A DNA stretch of 29,686 bases from an uncultured Lacibacter sp. (GTDB lineage: Bacteria; Bacteroidota; Bacteroidia; Chitinophagales; Chitinophagaceae). Every line of letters begins with the position of its first letter. The first letter of the stretch is position 1. Of the stretch, positions 22,191 to 29,686 are shown one piece after another. The DNA is taken from contig NZ_CAMLGT010000015.1 of assembly GCF_946479605.1 (NCBI RefSeq), positions 1-29,686 on the forward strand. Reading direction: 5' to 3'. Below the pieces are notes generated by a model. The model did not search any database and was not told where the DNA came from. It saw only the letters and a list, made by a program, of their open reading frames with translations. Position numbers and translations under genes: made by a program.

Positions 22191-24632
22191 ATGAAATTAA
22201 CGCTTAGAAGTATATTGCTTGCAGCCTTAATCCTTTTTTCAATTCTGATTGTAACGATCGTGTACATAACGATTCGCCGTACCGCAACACTGAAGGATAC
22301 CAACCGGGAAGTAAAATACTCAGAAGATATCCGTTATCAAATACAACAACTATTGCTGGCCGTACTCGACAACGAAACAGGTGCACGTGGTTATGTGATT
22401 ACGGGCAATGAAAGTTTTCTTGAACCCTTGTATGCTTCTGAACGAAACCTGAAATTATACAGTACCCAGCTTGAGAGTCGTATTCAGAATCCTGCTGTCA
22501 AATCACTTTTTATTGATTCTTTAAAACCATTACTAAGTAAACGGATCGTATTCTCAAGGTTAATGATCAAAACAGCCATGCAGGAACATCCGGACGCTGC
22601 GAAAGAACTTGTTATAAGTGGTGCAGGAAAAAGATATACTGACAGCATCCGTCAGTTGGGGGTTAAAATAAATGCGCTTCAAAATGCATATCTGCAACAA
22701 AAGCGAAGCAACAATGAACAGGCAGTCCGGCAAATGAATGTGTTCCTGTTTGCGATGCTACTGATCATTTTCGGATTATTTGTTCTCAATTTCAGATGGA
22801 TCACTTTGTACTTTAAAAAATTAAAACAAACGGAAGAACAACTTGAAGAGAAAGTTGAGAAAAAAACAAAAGAAGCGCTGGAAGGAGAACTGCGTTTCAG
22901 GAAAATGATTGAGCAGATTTCCGATGGCTTTTTTTCACTCGACAACAATTGGTGTTTTACCTATATCAATGCAAACGCTGCTCAACTGTTCAATCAAAGT
23001 AATCAATCTGTTATTGGCAAAAATATCTGGGAGTGTTTTCCTGAAACTGTTGGAAATGAAATTTATCATGCCTTTCAGCAGGCCATGCGCACACAAAAAG
23101 AAGTCATGTATGAAGGCTTCTCAAACTATTTTAAACGGTGGACCGAGATCAGCATTTACCCTGCAACGGACGGCCTGGTAATCTATTTCAAAGATGTTAC
23201 TGAAAAACGTATGGCTGAAATGGAAGCAAAACGCAGCCAGGAGCAATTCAAAACATTAATTGAACGCATCAGTGATGCCTTCATTGCAGTTGACAATGAA
23301 TTTCGTTATACATTCCTGAATAAACAGGCGGAAGAGTTAATTCATAAACGGGCAGAGGATCTGATCGGGAGAGCGGTTTGGGAAATTTTTCCTGATGCAG
23401 TTGGTTCAGACACCTATCGGGCATTTGAAAAAGCAATGAACGAACAGGTTTATGTAACCAATACCGATCATTACCCGGCACTTGATCTTTGGCAGGAAAA
23501 TCATATCTATCCGTCAAGCGATGGCTTGTCGGTTTTTATCCGCAACATTACCAAGCAAAAGAAAAATGAAATAGCGGCCCGCAACAGTGAAGAAATCAGG
23601 CGGATACTGATGAACTCCTCACTCGATGCGATTATTTGTGTTGATACCAGCAACAATATAATTTTCTGGAACAACCAGGCAGAAACACTTTTCGGCTGGT
23701 CGTTTGATGAAATAAAAGCAACGCCCTTCTATGAAACAATTATTCCGGCCGCTTATCGATCAGCAGCAAAAAAAGGAATGCTGCATTACCTGCATGCAAG
23801 AAATACTGAAAGCCTGGATCACATCATAGAAACAACCTTATTGAACCGATCCGGCAAAGAGTTTCCTGTTGAGTTCTTTGCTATAAAAGTATTGACTGAT
23901 AATAACAGTTTTACCTGCGCTTACATTCGGGATATTTCAGAACGAAAAGAACTGCAACAGCAATTGATCCGGCAGGAGAAAAAAACAGCAAGGGAAATAA
24001 CGGCTACGGCAATAGATGCACAGGAAAAAGAACGAAACGCTATTGGTCAGGAACTGCACGACAACATCAACCAATTACTTGCCGGTACAAAATTGCTGTT
24101 GCAGATGATTCATAACAATCCAGAAAAGCATACCCAATACATGCCGATGTGTGTGGATGCCATTGACCAGGTAATGAATGAAAACAGGCGTCTTGCTCAT
24201 GAAATGGTGACGCCACATTTAAGCCAGGATACATTGGTTGAGTTGATCTACAAAATTACAGACAGCATGTTGACCATTGCCGGCATCGATCTGGAAATGG
24301 AACTGAAGGCCTTTACAGAAGACCATCTGACAGAAAAGCAAAAACTTACTCTTTACAGGATTGCACAGGAGCAGTGTACGAACATTATTAAACATGCAAA
24401 TGCATCTAAAGTATTTGTTACACTTGCTTCAACAGAAGAGACTGTTCGTTTAACAATCCGTGATAATGGGGTTGGTATGAAAGCCAATGCAACCAGAGAT
24501 GGGATAGGTTTGAAAAATATTGCCAGCCGGTTAAGTGTGTACAATGGGGCAATGGATATTGTAACAAGCCCCGGTAACGGATTTATGTTGTCGGTTGAAT
24601 TGCAGACAGAGGATCTGTATCAAGCTGTTTAA
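22191..24632 (+). CDS. CHASE3-PAS-PAS-PAS sensor histidine kinase (NarL/DesK-type HisKA_3)
   Basis: An 813-residue membrane kinase. TM1 (about 6-28), an extracytoplasmic CHASE3 domain (LDNETGARGYVITG motif near 60-75) and TM2 (about 182-204) are followed by a coiled coil. Three PAS domains come next: FRKMIEQISDGFFSLD (about 235-345), FKTLIERISDAFIAVD (about 355-465) and RILMNSSLDAIICVD (about 470-590). The kinase core has ERNAIGQELHDNINQLLAG with phospho-acceptor His623, the N-box EQCTNIIKHANASK, then DNGVGM and GIGLKNIASRL for ATP binding. It belongs to the HisKA_3 group, whose partners are LuxR-type response regulators, but none lies beside it. An in-frame TTG at 22137 extends the frame, but ATG 22191 places a short basic leader before TM1 as expected. 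It ends in a shared convergent terminator. Confidence 0.93.
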   Translation: MKLTLRSILLAALILFSILIVTIVYITIRRTATLKDTNREVKYSEDIRYQIQQLLLAVLDNETGARGYVITGNESFLEPLYASERNLKLYSTQLESRIQNPAVKSLFIDSLKPLLSKRIVFSRLMIKTAMQEHPDAAKELVISGAGKRYTDSIRQLGVKINALQNAYLQQKRSNNEQAVRQMNVFLFAMLLIIFGLFVLNFRWITLYFKKLKQTEEQLEEKVEKKTKEALEGELRFRKMIEQISDGFFSLDNNWCFTYINANAAQLFNQSNQSVIGKNIWECFPETVGNEIYHAFQQAMRTQKEVMYEGFSNYFKRWTEISIYPATDGLVIYFKDVTEKRMAEMEAKRSQEQFKTLIERISDAFIAVDNEFRYTFLNKQAEELIHKRAEDLIGRAVWEIFPDAVGSDTYRAFEKAMNEQVYVTNTDHYPALDLWQENHIYPSSDGLSVFIRNITKQKKNEIAARNSEEIRRILMNSSLDAIICVDTSNNIIFWNNQAETLFGWSFDEIKATPFYETIIPAAYRSAAKKGMLHYLHARNTESLDHIIETTLLNRSGKEFPVEFFAIKVLTDNNSFTCAYIRDISERKELQQQLIRQEKKTAREITATAIDAQEKERNAIGQELHDNINQLLAGTKLLLQMIHNNPEKHTQYMPMCVDAIDQVMNENRRLAHEMVTPHLSQDTLVELIYKITDSMLTIAGIDLEMELKAFTEDHLTEKQKLTLYRIAQEQCTNIIKHANASKVFVTLASTEETVRLTIRDNGVGMKANATRDGIGLKNIASRLSVYNGAMDIVTSPGNGFMLSVELQTEDLYQAV

Positions 24633-24641
24633 ACTGAAATA

Positions 24642-24669
24642 AAAAGCCGCATCTCTCAATGCGGCTTTT
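24642..24669. terminator. bidirectional Rho-independent terminator
   Basis: AAAA (24642-24645), stem GCCGCAT (24646-24652), loop CTCTCA, stem ATGCGGC (24659-24665), TTTT (24666-24669). The A and T tracts make it functional on both strands, and it lies between the convergent kinase and OmpA-family genes. Its stem sequence matches part of the terminator at 19097-19120 (GCCGCAT/ATGCGGC), a common terminator motif rather than a mobile repeat. Confidence 0.88.
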
Positions 24670-24686
24670 CATTTTATACGAAAGTC

Positions 24687-26714
24687 CTATTCCTCTTCTT
24701 TTGGTGGATATGAAATATTGATCAATCCTCTTCTGTTCTTGGCACGGCCATCGGCATTATCACGGCCGTTGATGATCTCCATTTCAAGCGGGCAACATTC
24801 GCCGAATGATTCAAAACTGATGCGAGATGAATCCACGCCTTTTGCTATTAAATAATCGGCACAGGATTTAGCACGACGGTCAGATAATATCTTATTGTAT
24901 TCAACAGAACCCAATCCATCAGTATAACCGCTGATCTGTACAATAGCGCCCGGGTTCTTCACCAGTATGTCGTACAACGAATCGAGCTTGAAAGCTGCAT
25001 CAGGTTTAATGTTGTGTTTATCAAAATCAAAATAAACAGTAACAACTGTCTCCGGTGTAAGGATGATCTTGCGGTCAAGTACAATATCTTTATTGATGTA
25101 CTTGCTGGTGCTCCAATCGCTTTCATCGGTATTCATAACTGTTACATCAGTTTGTTTATCGCTGTAACGGTGTTTGGTTACAGTTACAGTGCCGGAAGCA
25201 TCAGCATCAAGTTCCATGGTGTAACGTCCACTGGCATCGGTAACTGCTTTGATGTTTTTTCCGTTATGGTTTAATACAACTGTTGCACCACTCACCGGTT
25301 GGTTATCTTTTTTATCGAGCACCAATCCGCTGATGATTTTTTTCTTTGGTGCTTTACTTAAGGTATATGTTTCCAAACAACATTCTGAACCACGATCGCT
25401 GCTGAATACTGCATTGCGCAACACAGATGATTTATCGGTTGTGTGGTAATACACATCATCACGAACAGAGTTTACAGGATAGCCCATGTTCTCCACAGGT
25501 TTCCATGCAGTTTCCCATCCGGTTGATGTGTACAGATCAAAGCCACCCATACCTTGTCTTCCGTTTGATGAAAAAACAAGTGTGCTGCTGTTGCTGTGAT
25601 AGAATGGCGCTTGCTCATCAGCTGCTGTATTAATAACAGCGCCGGCATTCACAGCCTCACCCGTTGTACCGTCGGTGCGTAATGGTGCGAGCCATATATC
25701 AAAACCTCCGGCACCACCAGGCCTGTCTGATGAAAAGAACAGGTACTTCCCATCTGTTGTAACAAACGGTTGCTTACTGCTGAAGCCTTCTTTATTTACT
25801 GACGAGAGTTCAACCGGTGTGCTCCAGCCATCTGCATTTTTTGTTGATACATAAACAGCGGCTTGCTTTTTACCGTTTACCTGTTTCCATTGTGTAAAGT
25901 AAACGCTGTTGCCATTTGCTGTTATACTTGCTGTGCCCTGGTTTGCCAGCATATCAGTTGATGCAAACGAAACAGCATCGCTGATTTTAAATTCATTGTT
26001 TTCCAGTGTTGCCGGAAACACACGGCTGTGATAAGGATTTACTCCTTCAGCAACAGCCGTATCTTTTACTGTACTGGTAATTAAAAACTGTTTGCCGCCT
26101 ACATGTACCGGCGCAAATACGCCATTGCCATTTCCGCCAGCTAAGCTTGTTCGGTTGATGCTGTACATCACTGTATCCGGACGGAGCAACTGTGCCTTTA
26201 TGTATTTCAATGTTTGCAGTTCATTTTCTGCAGCGGTCTTTAATGAATTATTAGCGGTAGTGTTACTCAAAAACTTGTTTATACTTTCTTCTGCTTCATT
26301 GTATTTACCAAGGCTACGCTGGCATACCGCATACCAGTACCAGGCATCGTTGTAAGTTGTTGCATCGTTTTCTGCTACTGATTTATAACGTTCAGCTGCC
26401 TGTGGAAAATAATTTGCAAGACGAAAACTTTCTGCCTGTCTGTAAAGCAGATCATTACGGGTAATGCCTTTCCCCATACCGCTTTCTTGACGATTGCGTC
26501 TTGCATTCAGTGGAAAGTTGGCTTTGGGTGCTTCTTTTACTGCAGGGTTCAAAAATTGTTCATACAATTGAGCAGCTGTATAATAATCGCCCGATGCATA
26601 ATATGCATTGGCCTGCACAATACGTTTGTCCTGTGCCTGTGCCTGGAAAAGCAACATGCAGGTAAAGGAAGATGACAGGAATAATTTTCCTGCTGTTTTA
26701 TAGAACGTGTTCAT
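24687..26714 (-). CDS. OmpA-family outer-membrane protein with TPR, PD40 propeller and carboxypeptidase-like domain
   Basis: A protein of about 675 residues. A signal peptide (ending LLFQAQAQ) is followed by tetratricopeptide helices (ANAYYASGDYYTAAQLYEQ to about residue 165), then a beta-propeller with FFSSDRPGGAGGFDIWLAP and LVFSSNGRQGMGGFDLYTS, a regulatory-like beta-sandwich (SGLVLDKKDNQPVSGATVVL), and the OmpA peptidoglycan-binding domain (YFDFDKHNIKPDA, ISGYTDGLGSVEYN, LSDRRAKSCADYLIAKGVD). The Asp and Arg that hold diaminopimelate are present. An in-frame ATG at 26753 would add 13 residues, but ATG 26714 gives a normal signal peptide. Downstream partner of the PorP/SprF gene. Such proteins accompany T9SS surface proteins and probably anchor the complex to the cell wall. 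Confidence 0.9.
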   Translation of the reverse strand: MNTFYKTAGKLFLSSSFTCMLLFQAQAQDKRIVQANAYYASGDYYTAAQLYEQFLNPAVKEAPKANFPLNARRNRQESGMGKGITRNDLLYRQAESFRLANYFPQAAERYKSVAENDATTYNDAWYWYAVCQRSLGKYNEAEESINKFLSNTTANNSLKTAAENELQTLKYIKAQLLRPDTVMYSINRTSLAGGNGNGVFAPVHVGGKQFLITSTVKDTAVAEGVNPYHSRVFPATLENNEFKISDAVSFASTDMLANQGTASITANGNSVYFTQWKQVNGKKQAAVYVSTKNADGWSTPVELSSVNKEGFSSKQPFVTTDGKYLFFSSDRPGGAGGFDIWLAPLRTDGTTGEAVNAGAVINTAADEQAPFYHSNSSTLVFSSNGRQGMGGFDLYTSTGWETAWKPVENMGYPVNSVRDDVYYHTTDKSSVLRNAVFSSDRGSECCLETYTLSKAPKKKIISGLVLDKKDNQPVSGATVVLNHNGKNIKAVTDASGRYTMELDADASGTVTVTKHRYSDKQTDVTVMNTDESDWSTSKYINKDIVLDRKIILTPETVVTVYFDFDKHNIKPDAAFKLDSLYDILVKNPGAIVQISGYTDGLGSVEYNKILSDRRAKSCADYLIAKGVDSSRISFESFGECCPLEMEIINGRDNADGRAKNRRGLINISYPPKEEE

Positions 26715-26787
26715 TGTTGACTTGGTTTGCTGAAGAGTGATATTGGGTTTCATGTGATCTTCATTAAGTTTTAGTACAGCTTCGTTT

Positions 26788-27813
26788 TTATAAACGTGGA
26801 CAACGGATCCAGTCGAAAATGCTTCTTGTGCCGCTGCGTTTGATATAAGAAAGACTTAATTCAAAACTGTTTACATTTCTTGTCATGGCTCCCAGCTTTG
26901 ATGCATTCACATCATAACTGATGCCCACAATAAAATTTCTCCAGTCAACACCCACAAAAGGGGCAATAGCATCTTTAAAACGATAGTAACCGCCAAACAT
27001 AAAATCAGTTTCTTCATTTACATTCAGCTGCACATAAGTACCAATCATTGCTTCCATGGCAGTGCCTTGTTGCATGTATAACACATGCGGCACAATGCTG
27101 GTGCGTTCAGATAAGTTGAAACTTAAACCACCGTGCACTACATAACGGAGAGGAATTGTGTTCAACGCTACACTACCCGAAGAAATGATCGGGTCTTTTG
27201 GTCTGTTGATATGAAATACAGAAAGCCCTGCAAATGCATTTGTTTTTTTATCCGGCGTTGCATCGTAATACAACACACCTGCACCTGCATCAAACGCTGT
27301 TGAGTTTGTATTGGCAAACGATTCTGATGTTGCATTACCTGCATTGTAACCGGTGATCGGGTTCCATTGATCGCCCCATTTGAATTTGCTTTGATCCACA
27401 CGACGATTGATGAGACCTGCCTGTAATGCAAGTACAAGACGGTGATCATTTTCTACACCAAATTTTACACCCGTATAGGCAACAGAGCCATAAGCGTTGA
27501 AATAGTTGAATCCTCCATCGCCTGCTGTCTGGTTCATGAGGTTTACACCTACAGCAATATTTTTATTGGTGCGTGTATCAAATGATAAACCTGCTGTGCG
27601 GTAGGGATTAGATACAGAACCCCATTGGTTACGGTACACTGCCGATACTCTGTAGTCACCATCGCTTCCACCAGTCATGGCAGGGTTCGTGTACATTGGG
27701 TAAGTGTAGTTCTGGGTAAAATGCGGATCTGTCTGCGCAACGGATTGGAGCACTCCTGCAATGAGCAGGCATACTGTCAATAAACCGTGTTGTGTGATGA
27801 ATTTATTTTTCAT
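26788..27813 (-). CDS. PorP/SprF-family type IX secretion membrane protein
   Basis: A 341-residue outer-membrane beta-barrel. A signal peptide (about 1-26, ending LQSVAQ) is followed by TDPHFTQNYTYPMYTNPAMTG, the family signature, and by alternating beta strands ending in a C-terminal strand. Family knowledge: PorP/SprF proteins form a ring or dock with the T9SS and are needed for secretion and surface attachment of proteins with the gliding-type (type B) C-terminal domain. It lies 50 bp downstream of such a protein and 73 bp upstream of the OmpA gene, the order seen around sprB-sprF in Flavobacterium, so the three genes are probably one cassette. Confidence 0.93.
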   Translation of the reverse strand: MKNKFITQHGLLTVCLLIAGVLQSVAQTDPHFTQNYTYPMYTNPAMTGGSDGDYRVSAVYRNQWGSVSNPYRTAGLSFDTRTNKNIAVGVNLMNQTAGDGGFNYFNAYGSVAYTGVKFGVENDHRLVLALQAGLINRRVDQSKFKWGDQWNPITGYNAGNATSESFANTNSTAFDAGAGVLYYDATPDKKTNAFAGLSVFHINRPKDPIISSGSVALNTIPLRYVVHGGLSFNLSERTSIVPHVLYMQQGTAMEAMIGTYVQLNVNEETDFMFGGYYRFKDAIAPFVGVDWRNFIVGISYDVNASKLGAMTRNVNSFELSLSYIKRSGTRSIFDWIRCPRL

Positions 27814-27863
27814 TGTATATGCAGATATAAGATTTTAAATAGGATTATCAGGTTTGGTAATAA

Positions 27864-29686
27864 TTATCGTACAAGTGTTATTGAACCTTTCAGATCAACG
27901 GTACGGCCATCGGTAAGTACAGCACGTAATGCGTACACATACACACCCACCGGTTGCGGTTTGCCTTTATGTGTACCATCCCATCCACGGCTGCGGTCGT
28001 TAATAAACGCTACCTGTTGGCCCCACTGGTTAAAGATGCGCATTTCAATACGATTGATGTAATTACCATAAACCAGCAACACATCATTCTTACCATCATT
28101 GTTTGGCGAGAATACGTTTGGCACAAATACATCTTTATTCAATGCTTTTACGGTAATGGTATAAGTTACGGGTGTACCAATACAACCATTGATGCGTGGT
28201 GTAATGGTAATGGTAGCTGTAACATCTGTATTACCCAGGTTTACTGCTGTAAACGATGGAATATTTCCTGTTCCTGATGCTGCTAAACCAATTGAAGGAT
28301 TAGAGTTTGTCCAGTTAACAGTTACTCCTGTTGCAGGAACTGTAATGATTGTATTTACCGGAATAACAGCCCCATCATTCACAGTAATGTTTGCCGGTGT
28401 ATTTACAGATGGAACCTGGTTCACCTGTACAGTATAAGTTTGTGTTGTTGCACACTGCCCTGCCGACGGTGTGAAAGTGTATGTACCGTTCGCCTGGTTA
28501 TCTACTGTAGCAGGACTCCATGTACCTGTTACACCATTGGTTGATGTTGCAGGCAATGCGGGTACTGCTGCGCCAATACAGATGGATGCACTTGTTCCAA
28601 AGCTGAAGTTTGGTGTAAGAATCGGGTTCACAGTTACAACAAATGTTTGCGTAGTTGCACAAACACCTGCTGTTGGTGTAAAGGTATATGTACCTGTTGC
28701 TGTATTGCTTACTGTTGCAGGGCTCCATGTACCAGCAATACCATTGTCTGATGTTGTTGGTAAAGCAGGAACTGCATCGCCATTACAAATACTTAATGTT
28801 GTTCCAAAGCTGAATGTTGGCGTTACATTAGGTGTTACCGTTACATTAATGCTTGTTACGGAACCACATTGTCCGGCATTTGGTGTAAACGTATATGTGC
28901 CGCTTGCAGTGTTGCTTATTGTTGCAGGGCTCCATGTACCGGTTATACCATTGTTTGATGTTGCCGGCAGCGTTGGTGCTGTTGCGTTTGCACAAATGGT
29001 TGTGGCAAAACTGAACGTTGGCGTAAGGATCGGGTTCACAGTTACATCAATGGTTACAGGTGCAGCACACTGTCCTGCTGTTGGCGTAAACGTGTATGAT
29101 CCGTTTGTTGTATTATCGATTGTAGCTGGGCTCCATGTGCCGGTTATACCATTGTTTGATGTTGCCGGCAATGTTGGTGCTGTTGCTCCATTACATATAC
29201 TTGTGGCAAAACTAAACGTTGGTGTAATGATTGGGTTTACTGTTACATTAATGGTTACAGGTAGTGCACACTGCCCTGCAGTTGGTGTGAATGTATATGA
29301 TCCACTTGCAGTATTACTTACTGTTGCAGGGCTCCATGTACCGGTTACACCATTATCTGATGTGCCTGGTAAAGTTGGCGCTGTTGCATTTGCACAGATT
29401 GTGGTAGCAAAACTAAACGTTGGTGTTGTGTTTGGTGTTACTGTTACATTTACTGTTACAGGTATTGCACACAAACCTGCTGTTGGCGTGAATGTATAAC
29501 TACCACTCGCTGTATTGCTTACTGCTGCCGGACTCCATGTACCGGTTACACCATTATCTGATGTTGTTGGTAAAGTTGGCGCTGTTGCATTTGCACAGAT
29601 TGTGGTAGCAAAACTAAACGTTGGTGTTGAGTTTGGTGTTACTGTTACATTTACTGTTACAGGCAATGCACACAAACCTGCTGTTG
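27864..29686 (-). CDS. repeat adhesin with gliding-motility-type T9SS C-terminal domain (5' end outside window)
   Basis: At least 607 residues, continuing off the right edge. The N-terminal visible part is a series of about 67-69-residue Ig-like repeats, each with the phrase TFSFATTICANATAPTLP, GTWSPATVSNTASG(S/T)YTFTP(T/N)AGQC and a Cys near both ends (TIC and GQC) that may form a disulfide. Then come an Ig-like spacer (VNDGAVIPVNTIITVP) and the C-terminal domain FVPNVFSPNNDGKNDVLLVYG, IFNQWGQQV, GWDGTHKGKPQPVGVYVYAL and a short tail ending LVR, which is the gliding-motility (CHU_C, type B) sorting domain. It is therefore a T9SS-secreted surface or adhesin protein, expected to be handled by the adjacent PorP/SprF protein. 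The internal frame is intact. The signal peptide and start codon are not in the window. Confidence 0.9.
   Translation of the reverse strand, partial: TAGLCALPVTVNVTVTPNSTPTFSFATTICANATAPTLPTTSDNGVTGTWSPAAVSNTASGSYTFTPTAGLCAIPVTVNVTVTPNTTPTFSFATTICANATAPTLPGTSDNGVTGTWSPATVSNTASGSYTFTPTAGQCALPVTINVTVNPIITPTFSFATSICNGATAPTLPATSNNGITGTWSPATIDNTTNGSYTFTPTAGQCAAPVTIDVTVNPILTPTFSFATTICANATAPTLPATSNNGITGTWSPATISNTASGTYTFTPNAGQCGSVTSINVTVTPNVTPTFSFGTTLSICNGDAVPALPTTSDNGIAGTWSPATVSNTATGTYTFTPTAGVCATTQTFVVTVNPILTPNFSFGTSASICIGAAVPALPATSTNGVTGTWSPATVDNQANGTYTFTPSAGQCATTQTYTVQVNQVPSVNTPANITVNDGAVIPVNTIITVPATGVTVNWTNSNPSIGLAASGTGNIPSFTAVNLGNTDVTATITITPRINGCIGTPVTYTITVKALNKDVFVPNVFSPNNDGKNDVLLVYGNYINRIEMRIFNQWGQQVAFINDRSRGWDGTHKGKPQPVGVYVYALRAVLTDGRTVDLKGSITLVR
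28451..29686 (-). repeat. tandem 201/207-bp coding repeat in the T9SS adhesin
   Basis: The marker CTCCATGT (+ strand) recurs at 28516, 28723, 28930, 29131, 29332 and 29533, so the period is 207, 207, 201, 201 and 201 bp. Units toward the right edge are nearly identical, those near the C-terminal domain more diverged. At least six full units plus part of a seventh are visible and the array continues beyond 29686. Both period lengths are multiples of three, so the reading frame is preserved. Confidence 0.95.

Noticed and set aside
24646..24665. Terminator stem shared with 19097-19120 as a dispersed repeat family
   Set aside because: Only the GCCGCAT/ATGCGGC stem is shared; loops and flanks differ, as expected for independent terminators.
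28471..29499. Long + strand ORF (342 codons) opposite the adhesin repeats
   Set aside because: It is the antisense of the tandem repeats. Because the repeat period is a multiple of three, a stop-free antisense frame is copied in every unit. Its product is a Val-rich repeat with no recognisable domain, while the other strand encodes Ig-like repeats and a T9SS domain.

Overview
The window looks like chromosomal DNA of a Bacteroidota bacterium, probably of the Chitinophagaceae type. Evidence: a type IX secretion (T9SS) surface-protein cassette (CHU_C/gliding-type C-terminal domain, PorP/SprF, OmpA-TPR), a CHASE3/multi-PAS kinase, a TolB-propeller amidohydrolase, promoter-like TTTG...TTTG elements, and almost no Shine-Dalgarno sequences. 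No insertion sequence, phage gene, CRISPR array or rRNA was seen.

Layout. 1-1373 (+): the end of a 3-hydroxyacyl-CoA dehydrogenase and an SDR-type epimerase/reductase. 1395-5597 (-): a small unknown protein, a LacI-family regulator, an O-antigen-ligase/polymerase-like protein with a Wzz-like partner (surface polysaccharide), and an Lrp/AsnC regulator preceded by a cluster of TTGAA/TTCAA inverted repeats. 5598-6297 holds no convincing protein gene. It carries two tandem, strongly similar RNAs folding as class II tRNA cloverleaves (117 and 172 nt) with oversized, divergent variable arms, an anticodon loop without U33, and a compensatory base-pair change in the acceptor stem. This is the most unusual item in the window.

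6298-13840 looks like a cyclic-nucleotide and isoprenoid neighbourhood. On the + strand are an HD hydrolase, an ADP/ATP-translocase-like membrane protein with a HEAT tail, and a stand-alone cNMP-binding protein. Converging on it is a - strand operon of an FAD-dependent phytoene-desaturase-like enzyme, a seven-helix protein resembling the Pyr4/PaxB membrane terpene cyclases, and a membrane-bound class III adenylate cyclase. The two sets meet in one TCATGA that supplies both stop codons.

14042-15379 (+): trmB, a Cys-rich DUF5522-like protein and an MGMT-family protein lacking the acceptor cysteine. 15494-21750 (+): a giant propeller-amidohydrolase, a strong terminator, a FucP-type sugar transporter and a Tat-exported metallophosphoesterase. 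21751-22190 is regulatory in appearance (a 20-bp perfect palindrome, an 8+8 inverted repeat, a doubtful small ORF). 22191-24632 (+): a hybrid-free sensor kinase. 24687-29686 (-): the T9SS cassette, whose first gene is a repeat protein that runs off the right edge.

Functions are assigned from motifs and family knowledge only; no database search was possible.
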